This document shows, in pieces, positions 25,081-34,665 of a DNA stretch of 48,817 nucleotides. Every line of letters begins with the position of its first letter. Position 1 is the stretch's first letter. The position numbers and the translations under genes were made by a program. The notes below the pieces were generated by a model. That model searched no databases. It was not told where the DNA came from and saw only the letters and a list, made by a program, of their open reading frames with translations. This DNA is from Pseudomonadales bacterium (GTDB taxonomy: Bacteria > Pseudomonadota > Gammaproteobacteria > Pseudomonadales > Natronospirillaceae), in contig JALJPK010000021.1 of the NCBI GenBank assembly GCA_022968985.1, positions 1-48,817 on the forward strand, given 5' to 3'.

Positions 25081-26828
25081 AATCCAGTATTTTAAATATT
25101 CTCTTAATCGAAGATGATGAAGACGATTACATAATTTTCAAAGAATATTTACACGAAGCAGTGCCAAATCAATTTGTTTTAAATTGGGTGAACTCAGTAG
25201 ATTTTGCAATTGATGAAATCGACAAAACGCATTTTGACTTTTTTTTTATTGATAATCGTCTTGGCGCTGGTAGTGGTTTAGATGTTATTAGTTATATAGT
25301 CAAAAATATAATTACGCCTGCACCAATTGTTATGTTAACTGGTATTGACGATCGTGATTTGGATTTAAAAGCGATAGAACTTGGTGCCGATGATTATTTA
25401 GTTAAAAGTGCATTAAATACAACATTGTTAGAGCGCACTATTCGTTACTGTCTTCGTCATAAATCCCTAGAAAGTAAATTAGTTAAACAAGCCAACTACG
25501 ATAGTTTAACGGGGTTACCCAATAGGCAGTTGTTTAACTATTCCTTGGAAGAGTTAATTAAACAGCATGACCGAAGCAAAAAACGTTTTTGTTTATTGCT
25601 GTTAGATTTGGACTTTTTTAAAGAAGTAAATGATAACTATGGGCACGCTACAGGCGATTTATTATTAGTTAAAACCGCTAGTAGAATACGCCACGCAGTA
25701 CGAAAAACAGATACAGTTACTCGATTAGGAGGCGATGAATTTGGTATTTTATTAAGAGATATTACTGATGTTGAACAGGCTATCAATATTTCCAATAAAA
25801 TTATCGATCAGTTTAATACAGAATTTAAACTAGAAAATAAAGATATTGATATGACAACCTCTATTGGTATCGCTTTTTTTCCTGATGATGCTGATAATGG
25901 CTTAGATCTTTTTAAAAATTCTGATTTAGCCTTATATAAAGCTAAAAGCCAAGGTAGAAATACTTTTTTCTTTTTTAATGAATTATTATTAAAACAGTCA
26001 AAACAACGAATGTTGGTACAACATAATCTAAAAACGGCGCTGCTAGAAAAAGAATTTGAATTGTTTTATCAACCTATTGTTGATAGGAATAATCAGTCAT
26101 TATTTTGTGTTGAAGCATTAATTCGCTGGCATCATAAAAAACAAACATGGATTCAACCCGATGACTTTATTGGTATTGCAGAGCAAACTGAACTCATTCA
26201 TGCCTTAGGAAATTGGATTATTCAAACAGCCTTTAAACAACAAAAAAAATGGACTGATCAGGGTTTAGGTAATATTAAAATTGCAATCAATACATCGGCT
26301 AAACAATTTCAAAATCCTGGGTTTTATCACTTTGTTGAAGAGCAATTAAAAATATACCAAATAAACCCAATAAATATTGAATTTGAAATTACAGAACGGT
26401 TGATGTTAAAGGACAGCGTAAAAGTGATTGATCTAATTAATAAATTTAGCCACTTAGGCATTAAATTTTCTATTGATGATTTTGGAACGGGATATTCTGC
26501 ACTGTCGTATTTAAAAACATTACCTATTGATATTATTAAAATCGACCGATCGTTAATTAATGAAATTATTCATTCTAAAAAAGATCGTGCAATTTGCAGT
26601 GCGATAGTCACAATAGGTGCGGCTCTAGATATGGATATTATTGCTGAGGGTGTTGAAACACAAGAGCAACAAGCAGTATTAAGTGAACTTAATGTTAATC
26701 TTATTCAAGGATTCTTACACGCTAAAGCGATGCCTGTAGACGAATTTAATATTTGGTATACAAATTGGGTCAGTGGTAAAAATCTTCATATTCAAAAACC
26801 AATAAATAACTTAAATAATTTACAATAA
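25077..26828 (+). CDS. REC-GGDEF-EAL cyclic-di-GMP synthase/phosphodiesterase
   Basis: 583 aa. The receiver (1-125) has Asp59 in FFIDNR. The GGDEF domain (~140-300) has an intact GGDEF at 218-222 and an RxxD product-inhibition site (RKTD, 209-212) exactly five residues before it. The EAL domain (~315-570) keeps its metal and catalytic residues: EAL 346-348, Asn in AINTSA, Glu in EITERL, IDDFGTG, KID and AEGVE. Both activities may therefore be functional, with phosphorylation of the receiver setting the balance. It is third in the operon, overlapping the receiver gene by 4 nt. The pathway ends in c-di-GMP, which usually controls biofilm and motility. Confidence 0.95.
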   Translation: MKSSILNILLIEDDEDDYIIFKEYLHEAVPNQFVLNWVNSVDFAIDEIDKTHFDFFFIDNRLGAGSGLDVISYIVKNIITPAPIVMLTGIDDRDLDLKAIELGADDYLVKSALNTTLLERTIRYCLRHKSLESKLVKQANYDSLTGLPNRQLFNYSLEELIKQHDRSKKRFCLLLLDLDFFKEVNDNYGHATGDLLLVKTASRIRHAVRKTDTVTRLGGDEFGILLRDITDVEQAINISNKIIDQFNTEFKLENKDIDMTTSIGIAFFPDDADNGLDLFKNSDLALYKAKSQGRNTFFFFNELLLKQSKQRMLVQHNLKTALLEKEFELFYQPIVDRNNQSLFCVEALIRWHHKKQTWIQPDDFIGIAEQTELIHALGNWIIQTAFKQQKKWTDQGLGNIKIAINTSAKQFQNPGFYHFVEEQLKIYQINPINIEFEITERLMLKDSVKVIDLINKFSHLGIKFSIDDFGTGYSALSYLKTLPIDIIKIDRSLINEIIHSKKDRAICSAIVTIGAALDMDIIAEGVETQEQQAVLSELNVNLIQGFLHAKAMPVDEFNIWYTNWVSGKNLHIQKPINNLNNLQ

Positions 26829-27179
26829 ATATTAACAGTCATATTTTTTTAAAAATTAATCTATTACATTTAGATCATAATTATTAATCCATCCATTTAA
26901 TTTTACCCTGACAAACATAATAAAAGTCATTTTAAACATTAAAAAAAGATATCAATAAAATTACTTTTTATACTGTTTCCTACAAACAAAATAGATTCTG
27001 AAATACTCGACAATACAACTTTATCGACATAATCATAAAATTGCTAATTGCTAATTGCTAATTGCTAATTGCTAATTGCTAATTGCTAACTGCAAATCTC
27101 TATGCAATAAAATAATTATCAGTCATACTTATAAAAAATTTTGTGCGTGTAAATCAATATAAGCAAAAAACCTATTGAG
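26829..27179. other. AT-rich intergenic stretch with a heptamer array
   Basis: Between the c-di-GMP operon and a group-II-intron-like stretch. Apart from the ATTGCTA array (27040-27088) I see no gene or clear terminator. Confidence 0.5.
27040..27088. repeat. ATTGCTA x7 heptamer array
   Basis: Seven perfect head-to-tail 7-bp copies in an intergenic region, ending in a diverged copy (ACTGCAA). There are no spacers. It has the same unit length as the TTAATAG array at 9641. Confidence 0.95.
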
Positions 27180-27425
27180 AATACGTAAGCCAATATTATC
27201 AAACATTGTAACTGAAGGAGAAAATCCAACTCGTTTGAAAAGAAGATGTCAGTTACCTGAAGAGGAAAAAATTTTAGAAAATCAAACAATGATCTATATT
27301 TAATTGTGTGAAAAGTTGTGTCTACTTAAGAAGAAAAATATCAAAAAACCGTATGTGTGAAAACCACAGTACGGTTTGATAAGGGTGGTGATATGGCTTT
27401 ATCTGTGACTATCTGCCGTACACTT
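27180..27425 (+). other. Possible group II intron 3' remnant (domain V-like hairpin)
   Basis: At 27344-27376 the sequence folds as AAACCGTA and TACGGTTT (8 bp) around an upper stem with a GAAA tetraloop (TGTGT-GAAA-AC-CACA) and a one-base bulge: 32 nt, against the usual 34 of group II intron domain V. Upstream text (AACTGAAGGAGAAAATCC, then GATGTCAGTTACC) and the following GGGTGGTGATATGGC also resemble bacterial group II intron sequence in layout. The catalytic AGC triad is not present and no maturase gene remains, so this would be a dead fragment. The alternative is a bidirectional terminator hairpin behind the chemoreceptor gene. Confidence 0.4.
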
Positions 27426-27430
27426 AAGAA

Positions 27431-28999
27431 TCAATATTTAAATTGCAGAATGAGTTTATTCACATCTTTGCTTAGTTCATCGATTGTATGAATGTCGTCG
27501 TTGATTTGAGCTGTTTGCGCTGCATTTTGTTCAGATAAGTCACTAATTCGAACAACGTTTACATTCATTTCTTCGGCGACATGAGACTGCTCCTTAGAAT
27601 TCGTAGCAATTTGATGGTTCATGCTGGATATAGAATTAATATTATCTAAAACAACAGTTAAACTCGTTTCAATATCTGCAATAGCGACTGCATTTTGTTC
27701 AACGTCTTGTTGTCCTTCAGCTATCTGGTTAGCAGTTGATTCCGCCGTACTTTGTAACTCATTGATAACGGTTACAATTTCTTGAGTAGATTCTGCTGTT
27801 CGTGTTGCTAAATTTCGAACTTCATCTGCAACAACAGCAAAACCACGGCCTTGTTCGCCTGCACGCGCAGCTTCGATTGCAGCATTTAATGCAAGTAGAT
27901 TGGTCTGTTCTGCAATACCTTGTATGACATCGATCACAGAAGATATCGATTCTGTTTTTTGTTTTAATTCAATAACCTGTTTAGATATACCACTCATTTG
28001 GCCTTGTAATTTTAATGAAGTAGCCACTGATGACTCTATTTGAGATCGAGCCGCACCAGCTTGTTCATTTGCTTCTTGGGCTTTACTAGACGTCGACTCG
28101 GCATTTTGCGCCACTTCTTTAATCGTGGCAGCCATTTCAGTCATTGCCGATGCCACTTGTAGTGTTTCCATAGAAGTCTTCTCAGCCCTGTCGCGAAATT
28201 GCTCACCGCTTTGGCTAAATCTTGAACTCAAATCAGACAAGGTTAACATCATGCCAGAAAGCTGGCCGATAGTTGTCTTTAAATTTCCAGCAAGAATGTT
28301 AAAATATCCAGCAATTTCACCGAATTCATCTTTGGCTGAATCATCTGCATTGGCAGTCAAATCACCATCGGCTATTTGACGAAATGATTGTTGTAGTGTG
28401 TTAATGCTTCTAGACATCCTTCGTGTTAAGACAGTCCCCATTACAATACTTAATAATACGGCCACAATTGCAACAATGGCTAAAATACGAATTACAAATG
28501 ATATTGTGTCGTTAATCACAACGGTAGTATTGTCAATTATATACTGGATCAGTTCTTGTGCTTTATCCTCCAGTCCATTTAATTGAGCTGCTGCCGCTTT
28601 AAATTCTGCAGAAGGTGGTTTAGACAAATCCTCTTTTGTTGCAGCAGTTACCACAGCAAGCATTTTTTGAGCAATATCTGCTAGATTGTCATCCAAATAG
28701 GTATCGCCATAAAAAGGGCTGCCAGGTACTGAGGGTTGTTCAAAAGTTTTAATAGGGGCGATTAAGCGGTTAGCCAATTGTTTAATCTGCTGAGCATCTT
28801 TTTGATAAACAGCAAGTTCAACACTCAAAGCACCGTAACGTAAGTTTGAATAGTTTTGAATACCCGGGATAAGATTAGCTGGGTAAACTGACCCTGCTTT
28901 TTTCACTATATTTAAAGCCGTATAGCCACCTATAGATATCACAATTAGCAGCCCTACGATAATACCTAAAGCAGCATTGATCTGTGTTTTAATTCTCAT
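27431..28999 (-). CDS. Methyl-accepting chemotaxis protein
   Basis: A 522-aa chemoreceptor. The first membrane helix is ~9-27, followed by a short periplasmic helical sensor (~30-165), a second membrane helix ~167-190, HAMP ~191-245, and a long cytoplasmic coiled coil. The signalling tip [20 protein letters not shown] is intact and contains the CheA/CheW contact residues. There is no C-terminal CheR-tether pentapeptide (it ends ILQFKY). The ligand is not readable; the sensor looks like a small four-helix-bundle type. It is monocistronic and convergent with the c-di-GMP operon. Confidence 0.95.
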   Translation of the reverse strand: MRIKTQINAALGIIVGLLIVISIGGYTALNIVKKAGSVYPANLIPGIQNYSNLRYGALSVELAVYQKDAQQIKQLANRLIAPIKTFEQPSVPGSPFYGDTYLDDNLADIAQKMLAVVTAATKEDLSKPPSAEFKAAAAQLNGLEDKAQELIQYIIDNTTVVINDTISFVIRILAIVAIVAVLLSIVMGTVLTRRMSRSINTLQQSFRQIADGDLTANADDSAKDEFGEIAGYFNILAGNLKTTIGQLSGMMLTLSDLSSRFSQSGEQFRDRAEKTSMETLQVASAMTEMAATIKEVAQNAESTSSKAQEANEQAGAARSQIESSVATSLKLQGQMSGISKQVIELKQKTESISSVIDVIQGIAEQTNLLALNAAIEAARAGEQGRGFAVVADEVRNLATRTAESTQEIVTVINELQSTAESTANQIAEGQQDVEQNAVAIADIETSLTVVLDNINSISSMNHQIATNSKEQSHVAEEMNVNVVRISDLSEQNAAQTAQINDDIHTIDELSKDVNKLILQFKY

Positions 29000-29237
29000 T
29001 AGTTGCCTCTGTTATAACAAAATTATGGATCTCAATTTTTAAAGTATAGGCAATTTTTTAGATTTTTTTAGAAACTTTTAGACTTAACCTATTATTTCAA
29101 AGGATCATATTTTAATGCTCAGAGTCGTTATTTCAAAATCCTGGATACAACGTCGAGTCATTCTTTTTAGAATCAAAAAAACCATGGTAAAGTATAAAAA
29201 AAACCAATTAATTAATAATATACAAAAGGAGAATATT

Positions 29238-29609
29238 ATGGAATTATGTGCTTATTCAATCAGTCTTACTGTAAAAGATATCGATAAATCGAGAATTTTT
29301 TATGAAAAAATAGGATTTGATAAACGGGGTGGAGATCAGTCTCAAAACTGGCTAATAATGCGCTGTGGAGATACTACTATTGGCTTAAACCAAGAAATGT
29401 TTGAAAATAATATTATTACTTTTAATCCAGGATGGGATCAACAATGTAATAAACTTGAATCATTTACAGATATACGTGAACTACATAAAACATTTAAATC
29501 AAAAGGAATCGAAATGATAAGTGAATCGATAGAAAATGAAAAAGGCCCATCAAGTTTTTTACTATTGGATCCAGATGGCAATTCAATATTAATCGATCAA
29601 CATGTGTGA
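29238..29609 (+). CDS. VOC (glyoxalase/bleomycin-resistance) family protein
   Basis: 123 aa from the ATG at 29238, which has AAGGAG 7 nt upstream; the longer in-frame ORF (from 29115) lacks a ribosome site and adds unrelated residues. The two beta-alpha-beta-beta modules of the VOC fold are visible: SISLTVKDIDKSRIFYEKIG at the start and FLLLDPDGNSILIDQHV at the end. Members include glyoxalase I, dioxygenases and antibiotic-binding proteins; metal ligands and substrate cannot be assigned. A decayed copy of its 3' end and downstream flank lies at 34262-34470. Confidence 0.85.
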   Translation: MELCAYSISLTVKDIDKSRIFYEKIGFDKRGGDQSQNWLIMRCGDTTIGLNQEMFENNIITFNPGWDQQCNKLESFTDIRELHKTFKSKGIEMISESIENEKGPSSFLLLDPDGNSILIDQHV

Positions 29610-29931
29610 ATTTACTATTAGTTGTATTATCAGTAAAAGAGTTTAGTGTGTTTATTTTAGACAAATACGATAGTTGTTATTAATACATTTAATGTTTGTA
29701 ATTGAATTTAAATTCAGATTAAAAACTTCGTTATTCTCGATATTTTTTTAGGGCCTTTAAAGTTTAAGGCTAACAAAAGATATTTATTGTCTTTTAGGAC
29801 GTACTTCCTGTGTAATTTAGGTAAAGCGGAAAATTATTGTATAGATGTTATGGCAGGCGCTAACCCTATTTTACTGCTTTTGTATGACAGCTCGCAGAGT
29901 TATGTTTCTTTGAATATATTCTTAGATTTTT
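29610..29931. other. Intergenic region between convergent genes
   Basis: About 320 bp, AT-rich. Its first ~150 bases recur, diverged, at about 34332-34470 behind the VOC remnant. No gene or strong terminator was seen. Confidence 0.5.
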
Positions 29932-31077
29932 TCACTTAAGAGTGTTTTTAGGTAACCACTGTATAAGTTTACCCAGCAATAATTCAGGCTCAACCGGTTT
30001 AGACAGGTAATCCGTCATACCCGTCTCCAAACATTTTTCACGATCACCTACCATTGCATTTGCAGTCATTGCAACAATAACAATGTCTTTATTATCTTCA
30101 CCCGCATTACCTAACCTGATTTGACGGGTTGCCTCGTAGCCGTCCATTTCTGGCATTTGGCAATCCATCAAAATTAAATCATAATGCCGATCCTGAAGGG
30201 AAAATGTAAGCGCCTCAATAGCTTCTAACCCATTACCAGCAATATCAGCAGTGAGTCCAAACTCCTCAATTATACCCAGTGCTACTTGCTGGTTAACATA
30301 ATTGTCTTCGACTAATAATATACGACAATCCTTTAACCACAATGGCGCCATATTGTTGTATTTTGCAAGTGAGTTCAAATATTCACTTGTCACTAATGGG
30401 CTTGCTCGAGACAATACTTCACCATTGTCAGCGACCACATTTAAAGCATCAAAAAGGTCAGAGGTTGTGGCAGGTTTAGTAAAATATGCGTTAAAACCCA
30501 GATCTGCAAAATATTGTGGAGCTTTGTCTTGTAAAATCGAAGTCATCATTACCATTTTCATTTTATCAAACGAGCTGTTTTCTCTTATTAATTTACCTAA
30601 TTGCGCACCGTCCATTTCGGGCATTTGCATGTCTAAGAAAGCAATATCAAAGAGTTTATTATTATTTTTAATTAGATTTTGACACAAATTTAACGCTTGT
30701 TTTGCGCTATCTGCTTCGGTGGTTTTTATTCCCCAGTGCTGCATTTGTCCTTTAAGTACTAGTCGATTGGTCTTGTTATCATCAACTATCAATATACTTA
30801 GAGCATCTACATTTACATGTGGTATTACCTGTTGTGCTTCATCACTAAGCTGAAGTAACAGTGTAATTTCAAACTGGCTACCCTTACCTTCATTACTGGT
30901 TACTTTGATACTGCCGTTCATTAATTCACATAGTTTTTTACTAATACTTAATCCCAGTCCAGTGCCACCGTATTTTCGAGTGGTTGATGTATCGGCCTGA
31001 GTAAAGGCATCAAATAAATTTTTGACTTTGTGAATCGGGATCCCGATCCCAGAATCTTCAATCGAACAATGAAACAC
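29932..31077 (-). pseudogene. Hybrid histidine kinase, 3' half (HATPase end plus two receivers), cut off by a deletion
   Basis: The downstream half of a kinase whose reading frame breaks near 31113. It begins inside HATPase_c (ELVFHCSIEDSGIGIP, GGTGLGLSISKKLCELM) and carries REC1 (LSILIVDDNKTN, phospho-Asp in FLDMQMPEMDG) and REC2 (RILLVEDNYVN, phospho-Asp in LMDCQMPEMDG). The apparent start at 31077 is a GTG that encodes Val inside a conserved kinase strand, with no ribosome site, so an independent product is doubtful. The receivers are intact and could still act as phosphate sinks if translated. Confidence 0.85.
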
Positions 31078-31094
31078 TAACTCATTGTTATTTT

Positions 31095-32963
31095 TTAATT
31101 TTGTAGAAGCACGAATTTAATAGCATTGCCAACTATGTTAATTAGTACTTGGCGTATTCGACCTGGGTCACCTCGTACCATCGATTGTGCTATTGAGGTG
31201 ATATCTAATATGATCTCAATGTTTTTTTCAAGGGCCTGTAGAGCCATTGATTCAGCGAACCTGCCCAGCATTTGACGTAAGTTAAAATCCAATATCTCAA
31301 TATCCAGTTTACCCGCTTCTACTTTTGAGTAATCCAGTATGTCATTAATAATGGTGAGTAAAGACTGTGCGCTCATTCGTGCTATGTTGGTTTTTTTTAT
31401 TTGGTCATTGTTGAGTTTGGTTTTAGACAATAAGTCGAGCATACCTAATACACCGTTCATCGGGGTACGAATTTCGTGACTCATACTGGCTAAAAAATCG
31501 CTTTTTGCAATCGCTGCTTGTTCCGCTGTTTCTTTGGATTGAATTAGCTCTAACTCTGTTTGTTGCATTTCAAGCGCCGCTTGTTCTAACTCCCGATTAG
31601 ACGAAAGAAGTTTGTCTTTTTGTTCGATTAGTTCTTTGGCATTATTTTTAGTTTTGAGCAAACTAATTGACAACAGCTCGCGAGACTCGGCTGAATTTAT
31701 GGCAATACCCAACTGTAACATTGCTTGCTTAAGAAAAGATTTTGTCTCTTGGCTAAATTCAGCTAAAGAGGCGATTTCTATTACACCAATCACCTTATTT
31801 TCATAGATTATAGGAGAAAGAATAATGTGTTTTGGAATTTGCTCTCCTAGGGCAGAAGACACCGTAATGTAATCATCAGGTAACTGTGAAAGTTCGATCG
31901 TCTTTTTATCTTTAGCGCACTGGCCAATTAACCCCTCTCCTAACGCGTACTGTACGGGACGTTGCATTTTATTGTAGGCATAACTACCCGTCATCACAAA
32001 AGTCTCTTTTGGTCCCCCTCTATTGGTTGACACAAAAAGTGCGCCTACCTGAATGTTTAACTCAGCAGCTATAAAACTTAGAGATTCATCTGCAAGTTGT
32101 GTCAGTGATTTTTCACCTTGTAATATTTGATATAGATTAGCCAAGTTACTATTAATCCAAATAACTCGGGCGATAGAGTTTTCCATTCTAGATACGGATA
32201 CAGCAAAATAAAAAGCTAAAATTATACCGATTAAAGTCACGATTATAAGAATGTAACTAATCGATTTAATCGCAGATTTCTCATCGGATTCAGCTTTTAA
32301 CGCAGAATATTGAGTGAATCTTTCAATCTCAATTAATAGATCTTCAATTTCTTTGTCCAGCGCATTTTCCGACTCTTCTATTTCCAATATAGTTTGTTGT
32401 TGAGTATGAAAATCCCATAGGTTGTTGTCGATCAGATCCAAAATATAATATGCCTGGTTTTCATATTCAGTATGTGCTTTTTCAATTTTTAAAAGAGCAT
32501 CTAATACAAGGTTGAGTTCCTCAATATCCTCAAGAAAATGTGCACTTTTAATGTCGTTTGCAGTCTGCTGCTCTGTTTGGATAATTTCCTTATCCACCAA
32601 GTTTGCTAATTCTTTAAAACGAACATTTAATAGTTCGAGTTTTTCTTTTTTTGAAATAATCACAGCCTCAGCCTCAGCCTCAGCCTCAGCCTCAGCCTGT
32701 TCTATTTGCTGTTCATCCGCTATGCGCAAAATCCTTTCGAAAATTATAGCTTGTTCCAACTGATGGATTTCAATTTGGGTAATTGACTGTATCAGTGGAA
32801 TATCTATGTTCGCTATTTCTTCTATTTCGAGTCCAATTAATTTTAATCTATCCAATGAAAACCAGCCAACAAAAAGCATGAGCAAAATCAACGAGACATA
32901 ACCCGACAACACTTTTTTTGCTTGCGCTGACTGTAATATATTGTTCGTTAGCCTAGTTCCCAC
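31095..32963 (-). pseudogene. Hybrid histidine kinase, 5' half (membrane sensor, GAF, HisKA), truncated by frameshift
   Basis: 622 aa starting at a GTG (32963) with TAGGAG about 10 nt upstream. Membrane helices at ~20-36 and ~228-255 flank a periplasmic helical sensor containing an [10 protein letters not shown] run encoded by a hexamer repeat. A GAF domain follows (~285-440), then coiled coil and HisKA ([15 protein letters not shown]). It ends at NIVGNAIKF, then VLLQN and stop. Compared with the intact MHYT kinase (NAIKF-TEKGDITI-TAELIEDENSELIF), about eight codons after NAIKF plus one base are missing: a deletion of ~25 nt at the 31113/31114 junction, after which the frame resumes as [14 protein letters not shown]. 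The HATPase is therefore split and kinase activity should be lost. Confidence 0.87.
32664..32693. repeat. AGCCTC x5 hexamer array inside the kinase
   Basis: Five perfect 6-bp units plus a sixth with one change encode an (EA)n stretch in the periplasmic sensor of the broken kinase. Hexamer changes keep the frame. Confidence 0.92.
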
Positions 32964-32981
32964 TGCAGAATGCTCCTATGT

Positions 32982-33021
32982 TTTAATTGTTTAATTGTTT
33001 AATTGTTTAACTGTTTAACTA
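32982..33021. repeat. TTTAATTG x3 plus two TTTAACT(G/A) octamers in the kinase leader
   Basis: Five head-to-tail octamers, the last two diverged, lying 18 nt upstream of the kinase GTG start, just before its TAGGAG ribosome site. The array is in the 5' leader or promoter, where copy number could change promoter spacing. Confidence 0.9.
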
Positions 33022-33558
33022 AGTCAATTAGGTGGTGAAACTCCCACTTTAAGGATTTGTTTGCTCTGCACAAAATCCCAAAGGTAATAACTATATTAGT
33101 GGAGTAATCAAAAGTTGCACGAAAATACGGATTTTGCTTTTATGGGGAATTAGGGAATTAGGGAATTAGTGGCTTAGAATCCTTCCAGTTTTACTTGACC
33201 ATTACATTAGCTCTATAAAAAAGTTAACAAAAAATGTAGAAGACTAAAAAAATATCATGAAACAGACGACTTGACTCCTGTTGTTGATACCTTCATAAAA
33301 CTCTACTTCCTTTGAACTCTAAATAACCATGTAATTTCTTATAACGAATACAAAGGAGCCTATTGAATAGCACCTATAAATTGAGGGCTGCAGAACTTTG
33401 GCGTAAGAAGTAACACCAATCAAGATGGGTATAAGTAACGTTTTACGTCTTGTTCTCAACCATAACAGGACCTTGTTGCCAATAACAAATCCTTTCAAAA
33501 AAGGTTGATACTCAATAGGTTTGACTTTAAAACAATAGCCCGAACCTTGACATATACG
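33022..33558. other. Intergenic stretch with a GGGAATTA repeat
   Basis: About 540 bp between two minus-strand genes. It holds the GGGAATTA x3 array and presumably the kinase promoter. I found no ORF with family features on either strand. Confidence 0.45.
33145..33168. repeat. GGGAATTA x3 octamer array
   Basis: Three perfect 8-bp copies in the region upstream of the broken kinase. Confidence 0.9.
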
Positions 33559-33852
33559 TTAAAAATTAATTAATTCACGATTTTCAACGTAAATGTACTG
33601 CCGCCATTGATAAGCAGGAATATCCCCACGTTCTATTAAAGAACCAAGAATCTGTAAAGAGATTCCCCTTTCTTGTACGTAATCTTCTGACAAAATAGGG
33701 TTTTGAATGTACTGCCCTGCTTCGTCAAGACCAATTGTCCTTGCTTCATCTATTGTTGATTGTCTACTCAGTATTCTAGCCTGATTACTTAACATTTTAA
33801 GCAATTGCCACACAATCAGCACAACAGCAAATATGATTAATAGCCTGATCAT
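33559..33852 (-). CDS. Small single-pass membrane protein of unknown function
   Basis: 97 aa: one N-terminal membrane helix (IRLLIIFAVVLIVWQLLKML), then a short cytoplasmic domain with TIDEARTIGLDEAGQYI and QILGSLIERGDIPAYQWRQYIYVENREL. I do not recognise the family. GAGGAT about 7 nt before the ATG supports the start. It is on the same strand as the kinase behind it but ~600 bp away, so it is probably separate. Confidence 0.65.
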   Translation of the reverse strand: MIRLLIIFAVVLIVWQLLKMLSNQARILSRQSTIDEARTIGLDEAGQYIQNPILSEDYVQERGISLQILGSLIERGDIPAYQWRQYIYVENRELINF

Positions 33853-34120
33853 TTTAAATCCTCTTTTTTAAGTAAATATTGTTAAACGACTATTTGTAGA
33901 TATTGATACAATTATGTTAACGAAGTCATAACAATCTACAGCCTAGTTTTGAACTAAAGAAGGTTTGGGTATTAATGTGACTTAAGTATAGTATTCAATC
34001 GGCTCGATTCCACTAATGCAAAAAGCTAAATTTTTCCAAATACCTTTAAAATAACAAGACAATACCTAAGTTAACAAAATAACCTAAAAAGGTTCAGCCC
34101 CAAACAATCACAATAAAAAG
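33853..34120. other. AT-rich intergenic stretch
   Basis: No gene seen; presumably promoter for the small membrane protein. It abuts the exporter remnant at 34121. Confidence 0.4.
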
Positions 34121-34258
34121 CTAAACCAACTTCTCTTGTAACCCAGCATAAACCCCTTGGGTATTCACTAATTCATCATGATTACCTCGTTCAATAATCT
34201 CATCTGCTTCTAAAATAAAAATTTGATCTGACTCACGATAAGATAAAGCGATGTGTAA
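34121..34258 (-). pseudogene. Remnant of an MdlB-like ABC exporter C-terminus
   Basis: The minus strand reads YRESDQIFILEADEIIERGN, then HDELVNTQGVYAGL and QEKLV-stop, nearly the same as the last 45 residues of the intact exporter at 35306 (IRESDQILVLEAGEIIERGN, then HDELVETKGVYAGL). The switch-His region (CATCGCTTTATCT) is present but shifted by an indel, and everything upstream is missing. The DNA match to 35306-35440 is obvious by eye. It fuses directly to the VOC remnant at about 34260. Confidence 0.88.
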
Positions 34259-34261
34259 AGA

Positions 34262-34470
34262 TGATGATCCGTTTGGGGTTATATCCTCAAATCTTTAATG
34301 GGCAATTTAATATTATTGATCAGCATGTGTGATTTAACTATCAGCTGTATTATAAATAAGTGAAGTGAGTGTGTTTATATTGGGCACCACGATAGTGGTT
34401 AATAATACTTTTAATATCATGAATTTGGATTCAAATTAAAGCATCGTAATTCACCATTAATTTTTTTGAG
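34262..34470 (+). pseudogene. Remnant of a VOC gene 3' end and its downstream flank
   Basis: GGGCAATTTAATATTATTGA and then TCAGCATGTGTGA parallel the end of the intact VOC gene (GGCAATTCAATATTAATCGA, then TCAACATGTGTGA; protein IDQHV-stop). Similarity continues ~140 bp past the stop into the flank (shared TAGTTGTATTAT/CAGCTGTATTAT, GTGTGTTTAT, ACGATAGT, TTAATA). The 5' part of the gene is gone. Together with the exporter remnant it marks a collapsed duplication. Confidence 0.8.
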
Positions 34471-34623
34471 GTTTTAAACAATACTTGGCAATGATCAAAA
34501 ATGGGTATCAGTTTTTGGTTATTAGAATTAACTTATTATTTCAAAATGGTGATAGGTGGACACAATCCAACCACAGGTGAATGGAGAATAATCAATAATG
34601 GAAAGAGAAATTAAATTTATCAA

Positions 34624-34650
34624 AGCACCTTATTTATTAAATAAGGCGCT
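34624..34650 (-). terminator. Hairpin terminator of the small DUF membrane protein gene
   Basis: AGC-A-CCTTATTT, loop ATT, AAATAAGG-C-GCT: an 11-bp stem with one mismatch, 15 bp beyond the stop codon of the minus-strand gene at 34666, followed on that strand by a T-containing tract. Confidence 0.6.
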
Positions 34651-34665
34651 TAGGATGTATGTTTT

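Noticed and set aside
29115..29237. N-terminal extension of the VOC protein
   Set aside because: It adds 41 low-complexity, Lys-rich residues before the VOC fold, and the strong AAGGAG site belongs to the ATG at 29238.
29932..31077. Independent response regulator/ATPase gene
   Set aside because: Its GTG start is an internal Val codon of a kinase strand without a ribosome site, and the preceding codons remain homologous to the paralogue in the same frame.
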